Shown: positions 1 through 6,735, numbered from the stretch's first letter. The stretch is DNA of 17,676 nucleotides from CAZNNH01 sp964574335 (GCA_964574335.1 CAZNNH010000130.1:1-17676), one strand, 5' to 3'. Notes: generated from the sequence alone by a model not told the origin. A program made the numbers and translations.

Positions 1-780
1 TCGTCTGTGCTCGGCAGCCGGCTGCTGCCTATTCGCTCCATTCCCCTCTCGCGGCCAGGCCTGCTCCCCGAGGCTCGCTTTCGCCGGGATCGGCTGGAAC
101 GGCTGGTGAGACCGGCGTTGACTCTGGTGGCTCCCGCCATCGCCCTGCTTCTGGGCGCGCTCCTCCTCAACGAGCGCGCCGGTGCCCCGGCGGGCGTGTA
201 CGCGGCGTCCCTGCCGGTGGCCGCGGTGTTGTTGCTGTACTTCTACGCCTCTCCCGTCGGGATCAACGTCTTCACGACCGATCGCACCGCGGGCTCGGCC
301 TCACTCCTGGGCGGTGCCCACGGCCGAGCCTGGTCGGCGTTTCCGCTGCGACCTGAGTCCGTCGCACGGACGGTCTATGCCCACGGCCTGATGAGCGCCT
401 TCCTCGCCTGGGTGATCTTGGCCGGCCTGGTGCGGCTGGCCAGTCCCCTGCTGGTGTCGAAGCTCGACCTCCCTCTGCTCCTGCTCGGCCTCCCTTGTGC
501 CGCCGGACTGCTCCTCTGCGCCCACGTCGGCGACTACTGGCGGGGCATGCTGAGCGCCGTTGCTCTCATGGGCCTCCTCCCCGCCCACCTCTTCGCGCTC
601 GCAGCGCGAAAGGAGGAGATGTTCTCTGGGTACGTGTCCGTCCTCCCTCTCGGCCTTCTCCTGGCCCTAGCCGTGGCCGGAAGCCTCCCTCCCCTCGTCC
701 ACCTGCGGCGCCCACAGCCGCAGGGCGCCAGGCTCAGCAGCGGGACGGCACCGAGGCGAGAGCCAGGAACATCGGCGTAG
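1..780 (+). CDS. ABC-2-type permease-like membrane protein, 5' end cut by window
   Basis: The frame is open to the left window edge; a GTG at 7 could be a start but the gene more likely begins outside. From that GTG there are about six hydrophobic segments (roughly residues 36-54, 64-82, 128-146, 155-172, 183-200 and 209-228). A basic stretch (RFRRDRLERL) precedes the first, and FTTDR followed by FPLRPESVART sits between the second and third. That layout resembles the second half of ABC-2-type exporter permeases, where a conserved D/G-rich loop precedes 'P-L-x-P' and a GK-like segment, but I see no diagnostic motif and no ATPase partner in the window. The last 25 or so residues (after PPLVHL) are Arg/Pro/Gly-rich and are encoded inside a dispersed repeat, so the original C-terminus may have been replaced. 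The family call is tentative; an integral membrane protein is likely. Confidence 0.5.
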   Translation, partial: SSVLGSRLLPIRSIPLSRPGLLPEARFRRDRLERLVRPALTLVAPAIALLLGALLLNERAGAPAGVYAASLPVAAVLLLYFYASPVGINVFTTDRTAGSASLLGGAHGRAWSAFPLRPESVARTVYAHGLMSAFLAWVILAGLVRLASPLLVSKLDLPLLLLGLPCAAGLLLCAHVGDYWRGMLSAVALMGLLPAHLFALAARKEEMFSGYVSVLPLGLLLALAVAGSLPPLVHLRRPQPQGARLSSGTAPRREPGTSA

Positions 781-822
781 GCTCCGGAGGCTGGGCGCTG
801 GCACCTTCGCGGACGTCGAGGG
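701..822. repeat. Dispersed direct repeat, copy A (~122 bp)
   Basis: This aligns without gaps to 8301-8422, an offset of exactly 7600 bp. By eye there are about 19 differences in 122 positions. The core 730-805 versus 8330-8405 differs at 9 of 76. Copy A supplies the 3' end and stop codon of the membrane-protein gene. On the minus strand it holds a 12-codon micro-ORF (734-772, MFLALASVPSRC) that is also present in copy B. Confidence 0.8.
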
Positions 823-918
823 TCTCGTCGAGGTCGTGACTGAACGGGAGGGTAACGTTCCCAGGACCTCGTGGGTCCGGCGCCCTGCTGTAGGGAAGCT
901 GAGGGACACGGCGCCCCC

Positions 919-1005
919 CGGTTCATCGCCGAGGTTGCGACCACCGAAGAGTGGGGAATCCGCGAAGCGGCCGCTGTGCGCTTGGCGGAGCTGCGGGCGG
1001 ACAAG
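919..1005 (+). pseudogene. HEAT/LRV-like repeat fragment
   Basis: In one plus-strand frame this stretch reads as a single alpha-helical repeat unit: FIAEVATTEEWGIREAAAVR followed by LAELRADK. It resembles the last repeat of the intact repeat protein at the right end of the window (IASSHGARGVREAAQRRLAEL), sharing the 'I-A-x5-6-G-(I/V)-R-E-A-A-x2-R-L-A-E-L-R-A' pattern. No start codon, ribosome site or further repeat is evident around it, so if real it is a relic of a larger gene. The call rests on one unit. Confidence 0.3.
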
Positions 1006-1084
1006 GGGCGCGCCGGGAAGCACCCCTGGAGCGGCCTCTGCCCCTCACCGCAAGGTGCTGGCGTAGCGGCGCCGCCTCTGCCCG

Positions 1085-1381
1085 CTACTCCTCCGGCAAC
1101 GCCGTGGCGGGATCGACTCGCAAGGCCCGAGAGACCGGGGCCACGACCGAGATCCCGCGACGACGCTCAGCACCAGGGCCACGATCGCGAGCGTCGTCGG
1201 ATCGAGCGGGCCTACTCGGAACCGCATCGCGGTGAGCAGCGCCTGGGGTTGCGCCGCGAAGCCCACTCCCGCTTTTCGTCTCGGGCCTCGTCCGCTCGAA
1301 CCCCTTGATGGCTGCACCGGCCCAACCGACACCAATCGCTCCAAGTAGCACGCCCACGGATCCGCTCACCGCCCACAACAT
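1085..1381 (-). pseudogene. C-terminal remnant of an FtsX/MacB-type permease, frameshifted
   Basis: Three pieces on the minus strand read like the end of a MacB/FtsX-family permease (including the orphan duplicated permeases common in Acidobacteriota), but they lie in two frames. An N-terminal hydrophobic piece (LWAVSGSVGVLLGAIGVGW) is followed, in a second frame, by FRVGPLDPTTLAIVALVLSV, matching the family's 'VSPLDPLTFAGVALLL' helix. The frame then returns to the first one for APVSRALRVDPATALPEE and a TAG stop, matching the family ending 'PARRATRVDPMVALR'. At least one frameshift near 1155 and another near 1270 are needed. The open frame gives a 98-residue protein that is probably not functional. 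Family assignment comes from motif resemblance only; the first piece is the least certain. Confidence 0.42.
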
Positions 1382-2507
1382 CCGAGCGCGGCGCGCGGTC
1401 CATCAGAGGCAGCGTGCGAAGAGCCGAGCCGGCGAACTAGCTCATGAGCCGCTGGTTCTCTGGGTTCTGCTGGTTTTTGGGGGCTGAGGTGCCGGTCTTC
1501 GCAACCGGCTCCGGAGGAACGCTGGACGCCGGGGCGGCTGGCGGTCGCGTGGCAGAGGAGTCGCGGCGCGACTCCGTTGAGTGAGGCTCCGGTCTCCGCG
1601 AAGAGTCCATCGAACGCTGGCGACAAGCGGCGAACCCCTTGATGATGCCGGCCAAGTCAGGGTCCCCTTTCGTTGATCCGCTCGATGCCCCGTACCATCT
1701 GTCGGACTCGGCCCCAAGGCGTGCGAACAAGAGTCCCGCGCAGTCGCCCAGGCTGGAGCCGGTCCCTCGTGCGTCCAGGTCGCGACTCGGTGGTCGTCTC
1801 TGTCGCGGCCTACTGGCTTGCGCCTCGTCGGGTTCTTGGCGGTGGCGCCGGCTCGACCCTGGTGGAAACGGCCGATTGGCCGAGCGGGTCATTCGGCGGC
1901 GGCGCTGGCCACTCCACCATCAGTATCCCACCCGCTTCGCTGGCGCCGAACCCTCGAGGTTCTTGCACCTACGCAGCTTCCTGAACTGGTCCGTGATCAC
2001 CAGCGAGGTTCGGTCGCAGCTCAGCGGACCTCATGGCTGGACAGGAACTGGACGTCCGGCCCCACCTCGGCCACCGACAGGTGGCGAAGGCGCACGCCCT
2101 CCCCGGCGTTGCCGGAGAGCACGGCGGTCTCGTCCAGACACGAAGGCGTAGAGTACCTTCCCCCTGCCGGGCGCGGTTCACCTCCGCCAGGCCGGCTCGA
2201 TCAGGAGACCCCGGGGGCCCATCCAGCGCAATCCGATCAGGAACGCAGCGGTCACCACGCCGATGGCGAGGACAGAGGACTCAGGGCCGGAGGCGCCGCC
2301 GGTGAGTCGGTCGTGCCCTCATCAGCCATCCGCCCAATCCCGACCCGTCCACCACCCGGATCTCGGCCCAGAAACGGCCTTCCGGCCGCCGGTTCGGTAG
2401 TCTCGCCTCTCCTATCGACTTTTCTGAGAAGTCCACGGGGCTCCCTATGGAGTGTCAATAGGAGCGCTCCAGATGATGACGTTTCGACATGATGATAAAA
2501 TCCACCC
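1382..2507. other. Gene-poor stretch with decayed coding fragments
   Basis: No frame here reads convincingly as an intact protein. Minus-strand pieces look like gene debris. At 2178-2320 a 46-codon frame without a start contains one clear membrane helix (SSVLAIGVVTAAFLIGLRW) and ends LLIEPAWRR-stop. At about 2029-2145 a different frame has coding-like character (GEGVRLRHLSVAEVGPDVQF). At 1437-1892 a 151-codon Pro/Ser/Arg-rich frame of unknown nature includes DPDLAGIIKGFAACRQR. I could not assign any of these to a family, and the plus-strand frames look like shadows. The stretch also contains the upstream region of the VapBC pair. Confidence 0.5.
2461..2507 (+). promoter_or_regulatory. Probable vapBC promoter/operator region
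   Basis: A perfect 10-bp palindrome GGAGCGCTCC (2461-2470) is followed by an AT-rich stretch, unusual in this GC-rich window, with a -10-like TGATAAAAT (2493-2501) only a few bases before the antitoxin start. ATGATG occurs at 2473, 2489 and again at the start codon, as a loose direct repeat. There is no clear Shine-Dalgarno between the -10-like box and the ATG, so a leaderless or near-leaderless transcript is possible. RHH antitoxins normally repress their own promoter, so an operator is expected here. No good -35 box was found. Confidence 0.3.
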
Positions 2508-2759
2508 ATGATGAGAACGCAGATCCAGCTGCCCGACGGGCTGTATCGTGAGGCCAAGCGCGTGGCCCGGGAGCGGGAGATCTCCTTCGCGGAGGTCGTG
2601 CGTCGCGGGATCGAGTACGTGACCCGCATCTATCCACCGCTCGACGATCGCGAGACAGAGTGGTCGCTGCCAGCAGCTCGCAGCCTCGGTAGCTTTCTGG
2701 CTCCGGTGGACAGCTGGCGCGAGCTCGCCAACGATCGGGGTAACGAGCACAGCGGATGA
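2508..2759 (+). CDS. vapB: VapB-type ribbon-helix-helix antitoxin
   Basis: This 83-residue protein probably neutralises the PIN toxin encoded immediately downstream and represses the shared promoter. Residues 3-45 fit the ribbon-helix-helix fold: a short beta strand (RTQIQLPDGLY), a helix (REAKRVAREREI), and a turn into a second helix (SFAEVVRRGIEYVTR). The acidic/aromatic C-terminal half (PPLDDRETEWSLP and onward) would be the toxin-binding tail. Two consecutive ATG codons (2508 and 2511) are possible starts. Its stop overlaps the toxin start in an ATGA arrangement, the usual sign of a coupled type II toxin-antitoxin pair. The subfamily is not resolved, but the partner makes the VapB role likely. 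Confidence 0.85.
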   Translation: MMRTQIQLPDGLYREAKRVAREREISFAEVVRRGIEYVTRIYPPLDDRETEWSLPAARSLGSFLAPVDSWRELANDRGNEHSG

Positions 2760-3184
2760 TTTCGGTCGACACCAACATCCTGCTCTACGCGCAGAACTCG
2801 GATTGTCGCGAGCACGCCGCCGCGCGCCGCTTCCTCGACGGGATCGCCCGAAATCAGGATGTCGTGATCTGCGAGCTGGTGCTCGTCGAGCTGTACCTGT
2901 TGCTGCGCAACCCCGCCGTGGTGCGACAGCCTCTCGAGTCGACAGCTGCCGCCGAGATGTGTCACCGCTACCGAAGCAATCCCCTGTGGCGGCTGGTCGA
3001 AAACGCCCCCGTGATGGAGAGCGTCTGGAGCGTTGCGGGAACTCGGGACCTCGCGCGGCGACGGATCATCGACCTGCGACTGGCCCTGACGCTGCAGCAC
3101 CACGGCGTCACCGATTTCGCAACCGCCAACACCAAGGACTTCGAGGCCCTCGGATTCGCCCGCGTGTGGAACCCCGTGGCCTGA
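2756..3184 (+). CDS. vapC: VapC-type PIN-domain ribonuclease toxin
   Basis: A 142-residue PIN-domain protein, the expected length of a VapC toxin. VapC toxins are Mg2+-dependent endoribonucleases that usually cut tRNA or rRNA and are blocked by the cognate VapB. The acidic active-site residues are present: Asp5 in ISVDTNILLYA, Glu40/Glu45 in CELVLVELYLLLRNP, Asp106 in RRIIDLRLA, and the terminal VTDFATANTKDF stretch (Asp120, Asn125, Asp128). The ELYLLLRNP segment is typical of a common chromosomal VapC subgroup. The gene begins inside the antitoxin stop codon and is full length with no frame damage, in contrast to the broken genes around it. The pair probably persists through addiction rather than through its neighbours. 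The target RNA cannot be inferred. Confidence 0.88.
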   Translation: MISVDTNILLYAQNSDCREHAAARRFLDGIARNQDVVICELVLVELYLLLRNPAVVRQPLESTAAAEMCHRYRSNPLWRLVENAPVMESVWSVAGTRDLARRRIIDLRLALTLQHHGVTDFATANTKDFEALGFARVWNPVA

Positions 3185-3249
3185 TCGTCCTAGCGCGCGC
3201 ATCGCGCACGGCTTCACACAGGAAGCCCGCGGCGTCCGCCGCCTCCCAC

Positions 3250-3705
3250 CTAGCTCATCGGCCCGGCGTGGTTCTCCTTGAGGCCGCTGCGCACCCTGTG
3301 GGCCCGCACGCCCGTCACGATCGTGGTGACGTCGGCCAAGTCCCCGTGCGTGAGGTCGTCGCCCGTCAGCAGCGTCACGTCCAGGCCGAGCTGCTCGAGC
3401 GCCTCGACGATCTCGTCCCCGACGCCCTCGACGTAGCCGATGCGCGCGTTCTCGCGGAGCCGCACGTCGAGCGCCTCGATCGTGGCCTGCGGCGGTTCGT
3501 ACAACCGCCGCTCCTGGATGTGGTGGTAGGCGACGACCACGTCGCCCTGCCGAAACGTCTCGCCGCCCAGCTCCGCGTAGGCCCACAGCTCGAAGGCCCC
3601 CGCGGGCAGATCCTCGGCGGCCGTCAGCGTCGACCCCGAGGCGGGCTGGCAGGGGACCGTCACGCTCTTCCACAAGCCCATAGATCCGCCCTCCTGCATC
3701 AGACT
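3250..3705 (-). pseudogene. C-terminal fragment of a PIG-L family deacetylase
   Basis: On the minus strand, about 150 codons match the region near the C-terminus of large secreted PIG-L/LmbE-type deacetylases. After a beta-rich piece comes VVVAYHHIQERRLYEPPQA, then ARIGYVEGVGDEIVEALEQL, LDVTLLTGDDLTHGDLADV and TTIVTGVRAHRVRSGLKENH. In intact relatives this is the 'AYPHIxxRHLYxPA ... VGYVxGAGDxVPEALxQLG ... DxIVVGVRAYxxRPDL' module, which continues into a 'GGTLVVQYN' strand. Here the frame meets a TAG right after that point. The zinc-binding deacetylase domain is absent, so this is not a functional enzyme. The open frame extends upstream to 3810 only through non-coding-looking Pro/Arg-rich sequence. 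Family match is from memory of conserved motifs. Confidence 0.62.
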
Positions 3706-3930
3706 CTCCACCCAGGACGTCCACCGGATGCCCAGTGAAGGGGGCAGCGGAAGGCCGCGCCGGCGAGGAGCAGAAGACCGAGCAGGGATCTCGTGAGGCC
3801 GGCACGCCAATGGGCTTGGCCCCCTTCATTCTCATGCGTTCGAGTCGCCCTGGCCCTCTCCCGGGTCGGGGAGCCCGAGCGTGTGACCGCACTCGAAGCA
3901 CCGGTTGGAAGGCGGGGCCGCCTCCACCGG
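3706..3930 (-). other. Debris with a signal-peptide-like and a CxxC-like piece
   Basis: No intact gene. Between about 3860 and 3700 on the minus strand a frame without a start codon contains AGLTRSLLGLLLLAGAAF, which looks like a secretion signal. It directly precedes the PIG-L fragment, as expected if that gene kept its signal peptide and C-terminus but lost its middle. Just upstream, at about 3862-3915, another frame reads NRCFECGHTLGLPDP before a TGA, with a Cys-x2-Cys that could be half of a zinc ribbon. Both readings are suggestive only. Confidence 0.25.
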
Positions 3931-4545
3931 TCACGACCGCGGTGCCCGGCCCGTGCCGAAGAGCCAGCCGACGCTCAGCCGGAGGTCGAGACCGCCGTAG
4001 TCGTCCCGCTTGCCGATGGCATCGGAGAAGCCCCGCATCCAGTCGTACGCGACGCTCAGGCCGAACGAAAAGTGGCGGTTCAGGTGCACGTCGACACCAC
4101 CACCCAGGTGGCCGCCAACCGTAGCTCGGGTCCGAGAGCCAACGAAGGGGCCGTCGGGACCGGCCAGGGCGCCGTTGCTCTTGCCGATCACGGGGCCCAG
4201 CCCGACCGCGAGGTACGGCTTGAGGGATCGTGCGTGGAGCTGGCTCCGCGAAGGGGTCCAGCGGAGGCCGAGGGGCACGGCGAACACGGACCGACTGCCG
4301 GCAAAGGCCCCTGCAGAGCCGATCTCGGCACCATGGTCCATCGGAAACTCGTTCACAGCGAGCGTGAGGGCAAGATCCTCGCGGAGGAAGCGTGTGTACT
4401 GGATGCCGATGGCGGGATCGACGTTGTCCGCTCCGTAGATGACGCCGTTCACGGGCGCGGCACTGCCGAACATCCGCAAGACACCGATGCGCAGCTCGAC
4501 CCGGTTGCGGCCGGAGACGGCACAGGGAGGGGGTCCGAAGCCTCC
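3931..4545 (-). pseudogene. Outer-membrane beta-barrel protein, 5'-truncated
   Basis: The last 195 or so residues of this frame look like an OmpW/OmpA-like small outer-membrane beta-barrel. Alternating amphipathic strands are visible (VELRIGVLRMFGSAA, AIGIQYTRFLREDLALTLAV, SVFAVPLGLRWTP, PYLAVGLGPVIG, ATVGGHLGGGVDVHL, FSFGLSVAYDW), with a final strand LDLRLSVGWLFG followed by GTGRAPRS. The open frame extends to 4665. There its first 50 residues are Pro/Arg-rich and lie antisense or out of frame over the sigma-factor fragment, and there is no signal peptide. The natural start has therefore been lost, apparently by a deletion that fused the gene to its neighbour near 4545-4563. Without a signal sequence the product should not reach the outer membrane. 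Confidence 0.62.
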
Positions 4546-4562
4546 TCGCGGCCGGGTGTCCG

Positions 4563-4772
4563 GTTCAGGCAGAGGTTGGTCGCGATCCGATAGAGCAGGC
4601 TCGAAGGGTACTGGGCCTGGAGCCGCTCGCGGCGCTCCAACAGGCGTGCGAAGACGTCCTGACACACGTCCATGGCCTCGTCCTCGTCGTGGAGGAGCTG
4701 CCGGCAGCGCCTCAGGACCATCGGTCCGTATCGCTGGGTGAGCTCCTCGACGTCCAGCGCTCCGTCTCTCAC
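4563..4772 (-). pseudogene. ECF sigma factor, 3'-truncated (region 2 only)
   Basis: Seventy codons from a GTG at 4772 match sigma-70 region 2 of an ECF sigma factor: LTQRYGPMVLRRCRQLLHDE, then DEAMDVCQDVFARLLERRER (the core-binding and -10-recognition helices) and SSLLYRIATNLCLN. In normal ECF factors 'ATNLxLNxxR' leads into a linker and sigma region 4. Here the frame runs instead into RTPGREEASDPLPVP and then out-of-frame sequence of the outer-membrane gene, stopping at 4449. Region 4, which binds the -35 element, is missing, so a normal promoter-specific sigma factor cannot be made. The same-strand order suggests the sigma gene and the barrel gene were once separate and were joined by an internal deletion. 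Confidence 0.72.
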
Positions 4773-5167
4773 CCTATCTCTTTGACACCCGAGGACCGCC
4801 CATGTGTCACCTGCGCTTCGCTCGTCTTGAAGGGCGTTGGTAGTACGAGGGCGGTTTCGGTGTCAACCCGCCCCCTCGCAGGCACGCCGGTAGGGGCTTC
4901 GGCTGCGCTGGCCACGCCCGATCGCGCCCTGGCACGCTGCCGCGGCCCCGCCCGCGGGCCGTCCACCGGCACCTCTTGTTGCGGATGGCGGGAGTCAATA
5001 GACGCGTCGGGCGGCGGCTGGCCTTGCCCGCCATCTCCGGGCGTGACGCCTCGTGGTAGGATCCGCCACGTTCGCCTTCACAGGGCGGCAGCCGGTTGAT
5101 CCCTCGGACCATCTCCCCGGCATCCTTCTCAACGTCGAGGCTGGGTGCGGGGAGATAGGGTGAGTTC
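4773..5167. other. Divergent intergenic region between sigma fragment and lysE-like gene
   Basis: No protein-coding frame is convincing in this 395-bp stretch. It should hold promoters for the minus-strand sigma fragment and the plus-strand exporter. The only promoter-like match is on the minus strand (4840-4866). The exporter start is preceded by GGGGAGATAGGGTGAG, which supplies a purine-rich ribosome-binding region. I found no structured leader that I could assign to a known riboswitch class. Confidence 0.4.
4840..4866 (-). promoter_or_regulatory. Possible promoter of the ECF sigma fragment
   Basis: Reading the minus strand, a consensus -35 TTGACA (complement of 4861-4866) is followed 15 bp later by TACTAC (complement of 4840-4845). 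This lies about 70 bp upstream of the sigma GTG. The spacer is two bases shorter than ideal for a housekeeping promoter. The overlapping GAAACC...CGTACTA could equally be an ECF-type site, as many ECF genes are autoregulated. Confidence 0.25.
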
Positions 5168-5791
5168 GTGAACGAAGCGCTACCCTACGCGTCTTTCGTC
5201 GCCCTCGCGGTGCTGATGAGCAGCGTCCCGGGGCCGAGTGTGTTGTTCGTCGTGTCCCAGAGTCTGGACAGAGACTGGCGAAGGTCCCTGGCGGCCGTCC
5301 TCGGGATCGCATCGTCGAACGTCGTCTGGGTCTCGCTGTGCGTCGTCGGAGTGGCCTCACTCATGCGGCGTTCGGCGCCCCTATTCTCGGCTCTCCGTTT
5401 CCTCGGCGCCTGCTACCTGATGTATCTCGGGGTCCGGCAGATCTGGCGTTCGTATCACGGCGCGACCGCTGAGATCGTCGGCACTGGCGGTCGCTCGCGA
5501 GCCTTCGCAGAGGGCTTTGCCACGTCGATCACCAATCCCAAGGCGCTGGTCTTCTACCTCTCTTTCCTGCCGCAGTTCATCATCGATGGCCGGGCCCGCT
5601 CCATCCAGCTCCTTCTGCTGGGGGTCGCGAACATCGTCGTCCTGACGCTGGTTCTGTCACTCTACTCGGCTCTCGCGTTTCGGGCGGCAGCATGGCTCCG
5701 GTCGCCGGCGGTCGCTCGGTCGGCGGACCGGGCCGTGGGGCTAGCCTTTTTCGGGTTCGGTGTGTCACTTCTCCGATCCCGAAAGGGATAG
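5168..5791 (+). CDS. LysE/RhtB family exporter
   Basis: A 207-residue inner-membrane protein of the LysE/RhtB translocator family, which exports amino acids or related small metabolites using the membrane potential. Family signatures are present: PGPSVLFVVSQSL (residues 21-33) near the first helix, a basic loop leading into SLAAVLGIASSNVVW, LGACYLMYLGVRQIWRS (79-95), and SITNPKALVFYLSFLPQFI (120-138), followed by two C-terminal helices. Length is standard (about 205). The start is GTG with the purine-rich GGGGAGATAGGG about 6-16 bases upstream. The substrate cannot be told from sequence, and no regulator of the LysG type is adjacent. The gene stands alone, with a dyad-rich gap before the next gene. 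Confidence 0.85.
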   Translation: MNEALPYASFVALAVLMSSVPGPSVLFVVSQSLDRDWRRSLAAVLGIASSNVVWVSLCVVGVASLMRRSAPLFSALRFLGACYLMYLGVRQIWRSYHGATAEIVGTGGRSRAFAEGFATSITNPKALVFYLSFLPQFIIDGRARSIQLLLLGVANIVVLTLVLSLYSALAFRAAAWLRSPAVARSADRAVGLAFFGFGVSLLRSRKG

Positions 5792-5826
5792 CCGCGGCCC
5801 TCGACGGACGCCGCGCACGAATCGCA

Positions 5827-5874
5827 ATGAAGTCTGGCTAATGAGTTAGCTGAGAATATGTCACTGGACTTCAT
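5827..5874. promoter_or_regulatory. Nested inverted repeats upstream of the methyltransferase gene
   Basis: Outer arms ATGAAGTC (5827-5834) and GACTTCAT (5867-5874) are exact inverted repeats separated by 32 bp. Inside lies a second dyad, GCTAA-TGAG-TTAGC (5837-5850). The block is AT-rich against a GC-rich background and sits 39-86 bp before the methyltransferase ATG. It could be an operator with promoter or a weak terminator for the upstream exporter gene; there is no T-tract. Confidence 0.35.
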
Positions 5875-5912
5875 GGCCTTCGGCTGCCACGATTTCCCTC
5901 GAGGAGGCGGCA

Positions 5913-6713
5913 ATGTGGCAGGAGTCGGGGCGGCAGGACGTCTGGGACGCCGAGCTGTACGCGGCGCACAGCGCTCACCATCGCGCGCAGGACGAGGCGT
6001 TCCTCGCCACGGTGCGCCTCAGGCCGGACGATCGAGTGCTCGACCTCGGCTGTGGCAGCGGCGAGTTCACCAACCGGCTGGCGGCCCTCGTCCCCGGCGG
6101 CCTGGTGCTCGGCGTCGACGCCTCCGCCTCCCAGTTGGCGCGGGCCGCGTCGCGCAGGCCAGCCAACCTTCAGCTCACGCTCGGCCGGCTGCAGGACCTG
6201 GACGAGCTGACGCGGGAGATGGAGTTCGACGCCGCCATCTCCCGCGCGACCCTGCACTGGATCCCCGAGGCGGAGCATCCGGCCCTGCTCGGCGCGGTAC
6301 GGAGGCACCTCCGCCCGGGTGGCTTCCTGCGCGCCGAGCTCGGGGGGCGTGGCCAGATGGAGTCCGCCCTCGCGCTGCTCGACGAGGTCTCGGTGGAGCT
6401 GGGCGGGCCGGTGTCGCCCTGGTACTTCCCGGACCCGGACGAGTACGCGCAGCTCCTGGCCGAGGCGGGTTTCTCGGGAGCGGGATTCGTCCGCCTGCTC
6501 CCGCAGCGTCGTGCCATGCCCACCTTCCAGGCCCTCCAGGGGTTCCTGCACAGCCAGGCTTTCCTGGGCTACCTGCCGGCCTTGTCCGAGGAGGCACGTG
6601 TCGAGTTCCGCGAGCGGGCGGAGTCGCTGGCGGCGCGGGAGCTGCGCCGGCCGGACGGCTCGTACGACCTCGAGTTCGTGCGGCTCGACCTGCTCGCCTT
6701 CCGTCCCCTGTAG
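5913..6713 (+). CDS. Class I SAM-dependent methyltransferase
   Basis: A 266-residue cytoplasmic methyltransferase with a Rossmann-type SAM-binding domain. Motif I is VLDLGCGSGEF (42-52), the acidic residue that holds the SAM ribose is in GVDAS (Asp69), motif III/IV is FDAAISRATLHWI (105-117), and HLRPGGFL (132-139) is the usual post-IV segment. The 'LHWI' element and overall layout resemble trans-aconitate 2-methyltransferase and related small-molecule methyltransferases, but the C-terminal substrate region is not diagnostic. The ATG at 5913 has a good ribosome site (GAGGAGG, 6 bases upstream). The gene converges on the MutS-like gene with a 22-bp gap. Methyl transfer is secure; the acceptor is unknown. 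Confidence 0.88.
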   Translation: MWQESGRQDVWDAELYAAHSAHHRAQDEAFLATVRLRPDDRVLDLGCGSGEFTNRLAALVPGGLVLGVDASASQLARAASRRPANLQLTLGRLQDLDELTREMEFDAAISRATLHWIPEAEHPALLGAVRRHLRPGGFLRAELGGRGQMESALALLDEVSVELGGPVSPWYFPDPDEYAQLLAEAGFSGAGFVRLLPQRRAMPTFQALQGFLHSQAFLGYLPALSEEARVEFRERAESLAARELRRPDGSYDLEFVRLDLLAFRPL

Positions 6714-6735
6714 CCGACCGGACTCAAGGGCCAGA

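Noticed and set aside
1297..1644. 14-bp direct repeat CGAACCCCTTGATG at 1297-1310 and 1631-1644
   Set aside because: The match barely extends, and one 14-mer pair is near chance expectation for this window. Both encode 'IKGF' on the minus strand, but the flanking proteins do not align well.
4768..5164. 13-bp inverted repeat CTCACCCTATCTC (4768-4780) / GAGATAGGGTGAG (5152-5164) at the divergent sigma and exporter starts
   Set aside because: A 13-mer match is expected by chance in 17.7 kb of GC-skewed DNA, and both sites coincide with ribosome-binding/start regions that share purine-rich sequence.
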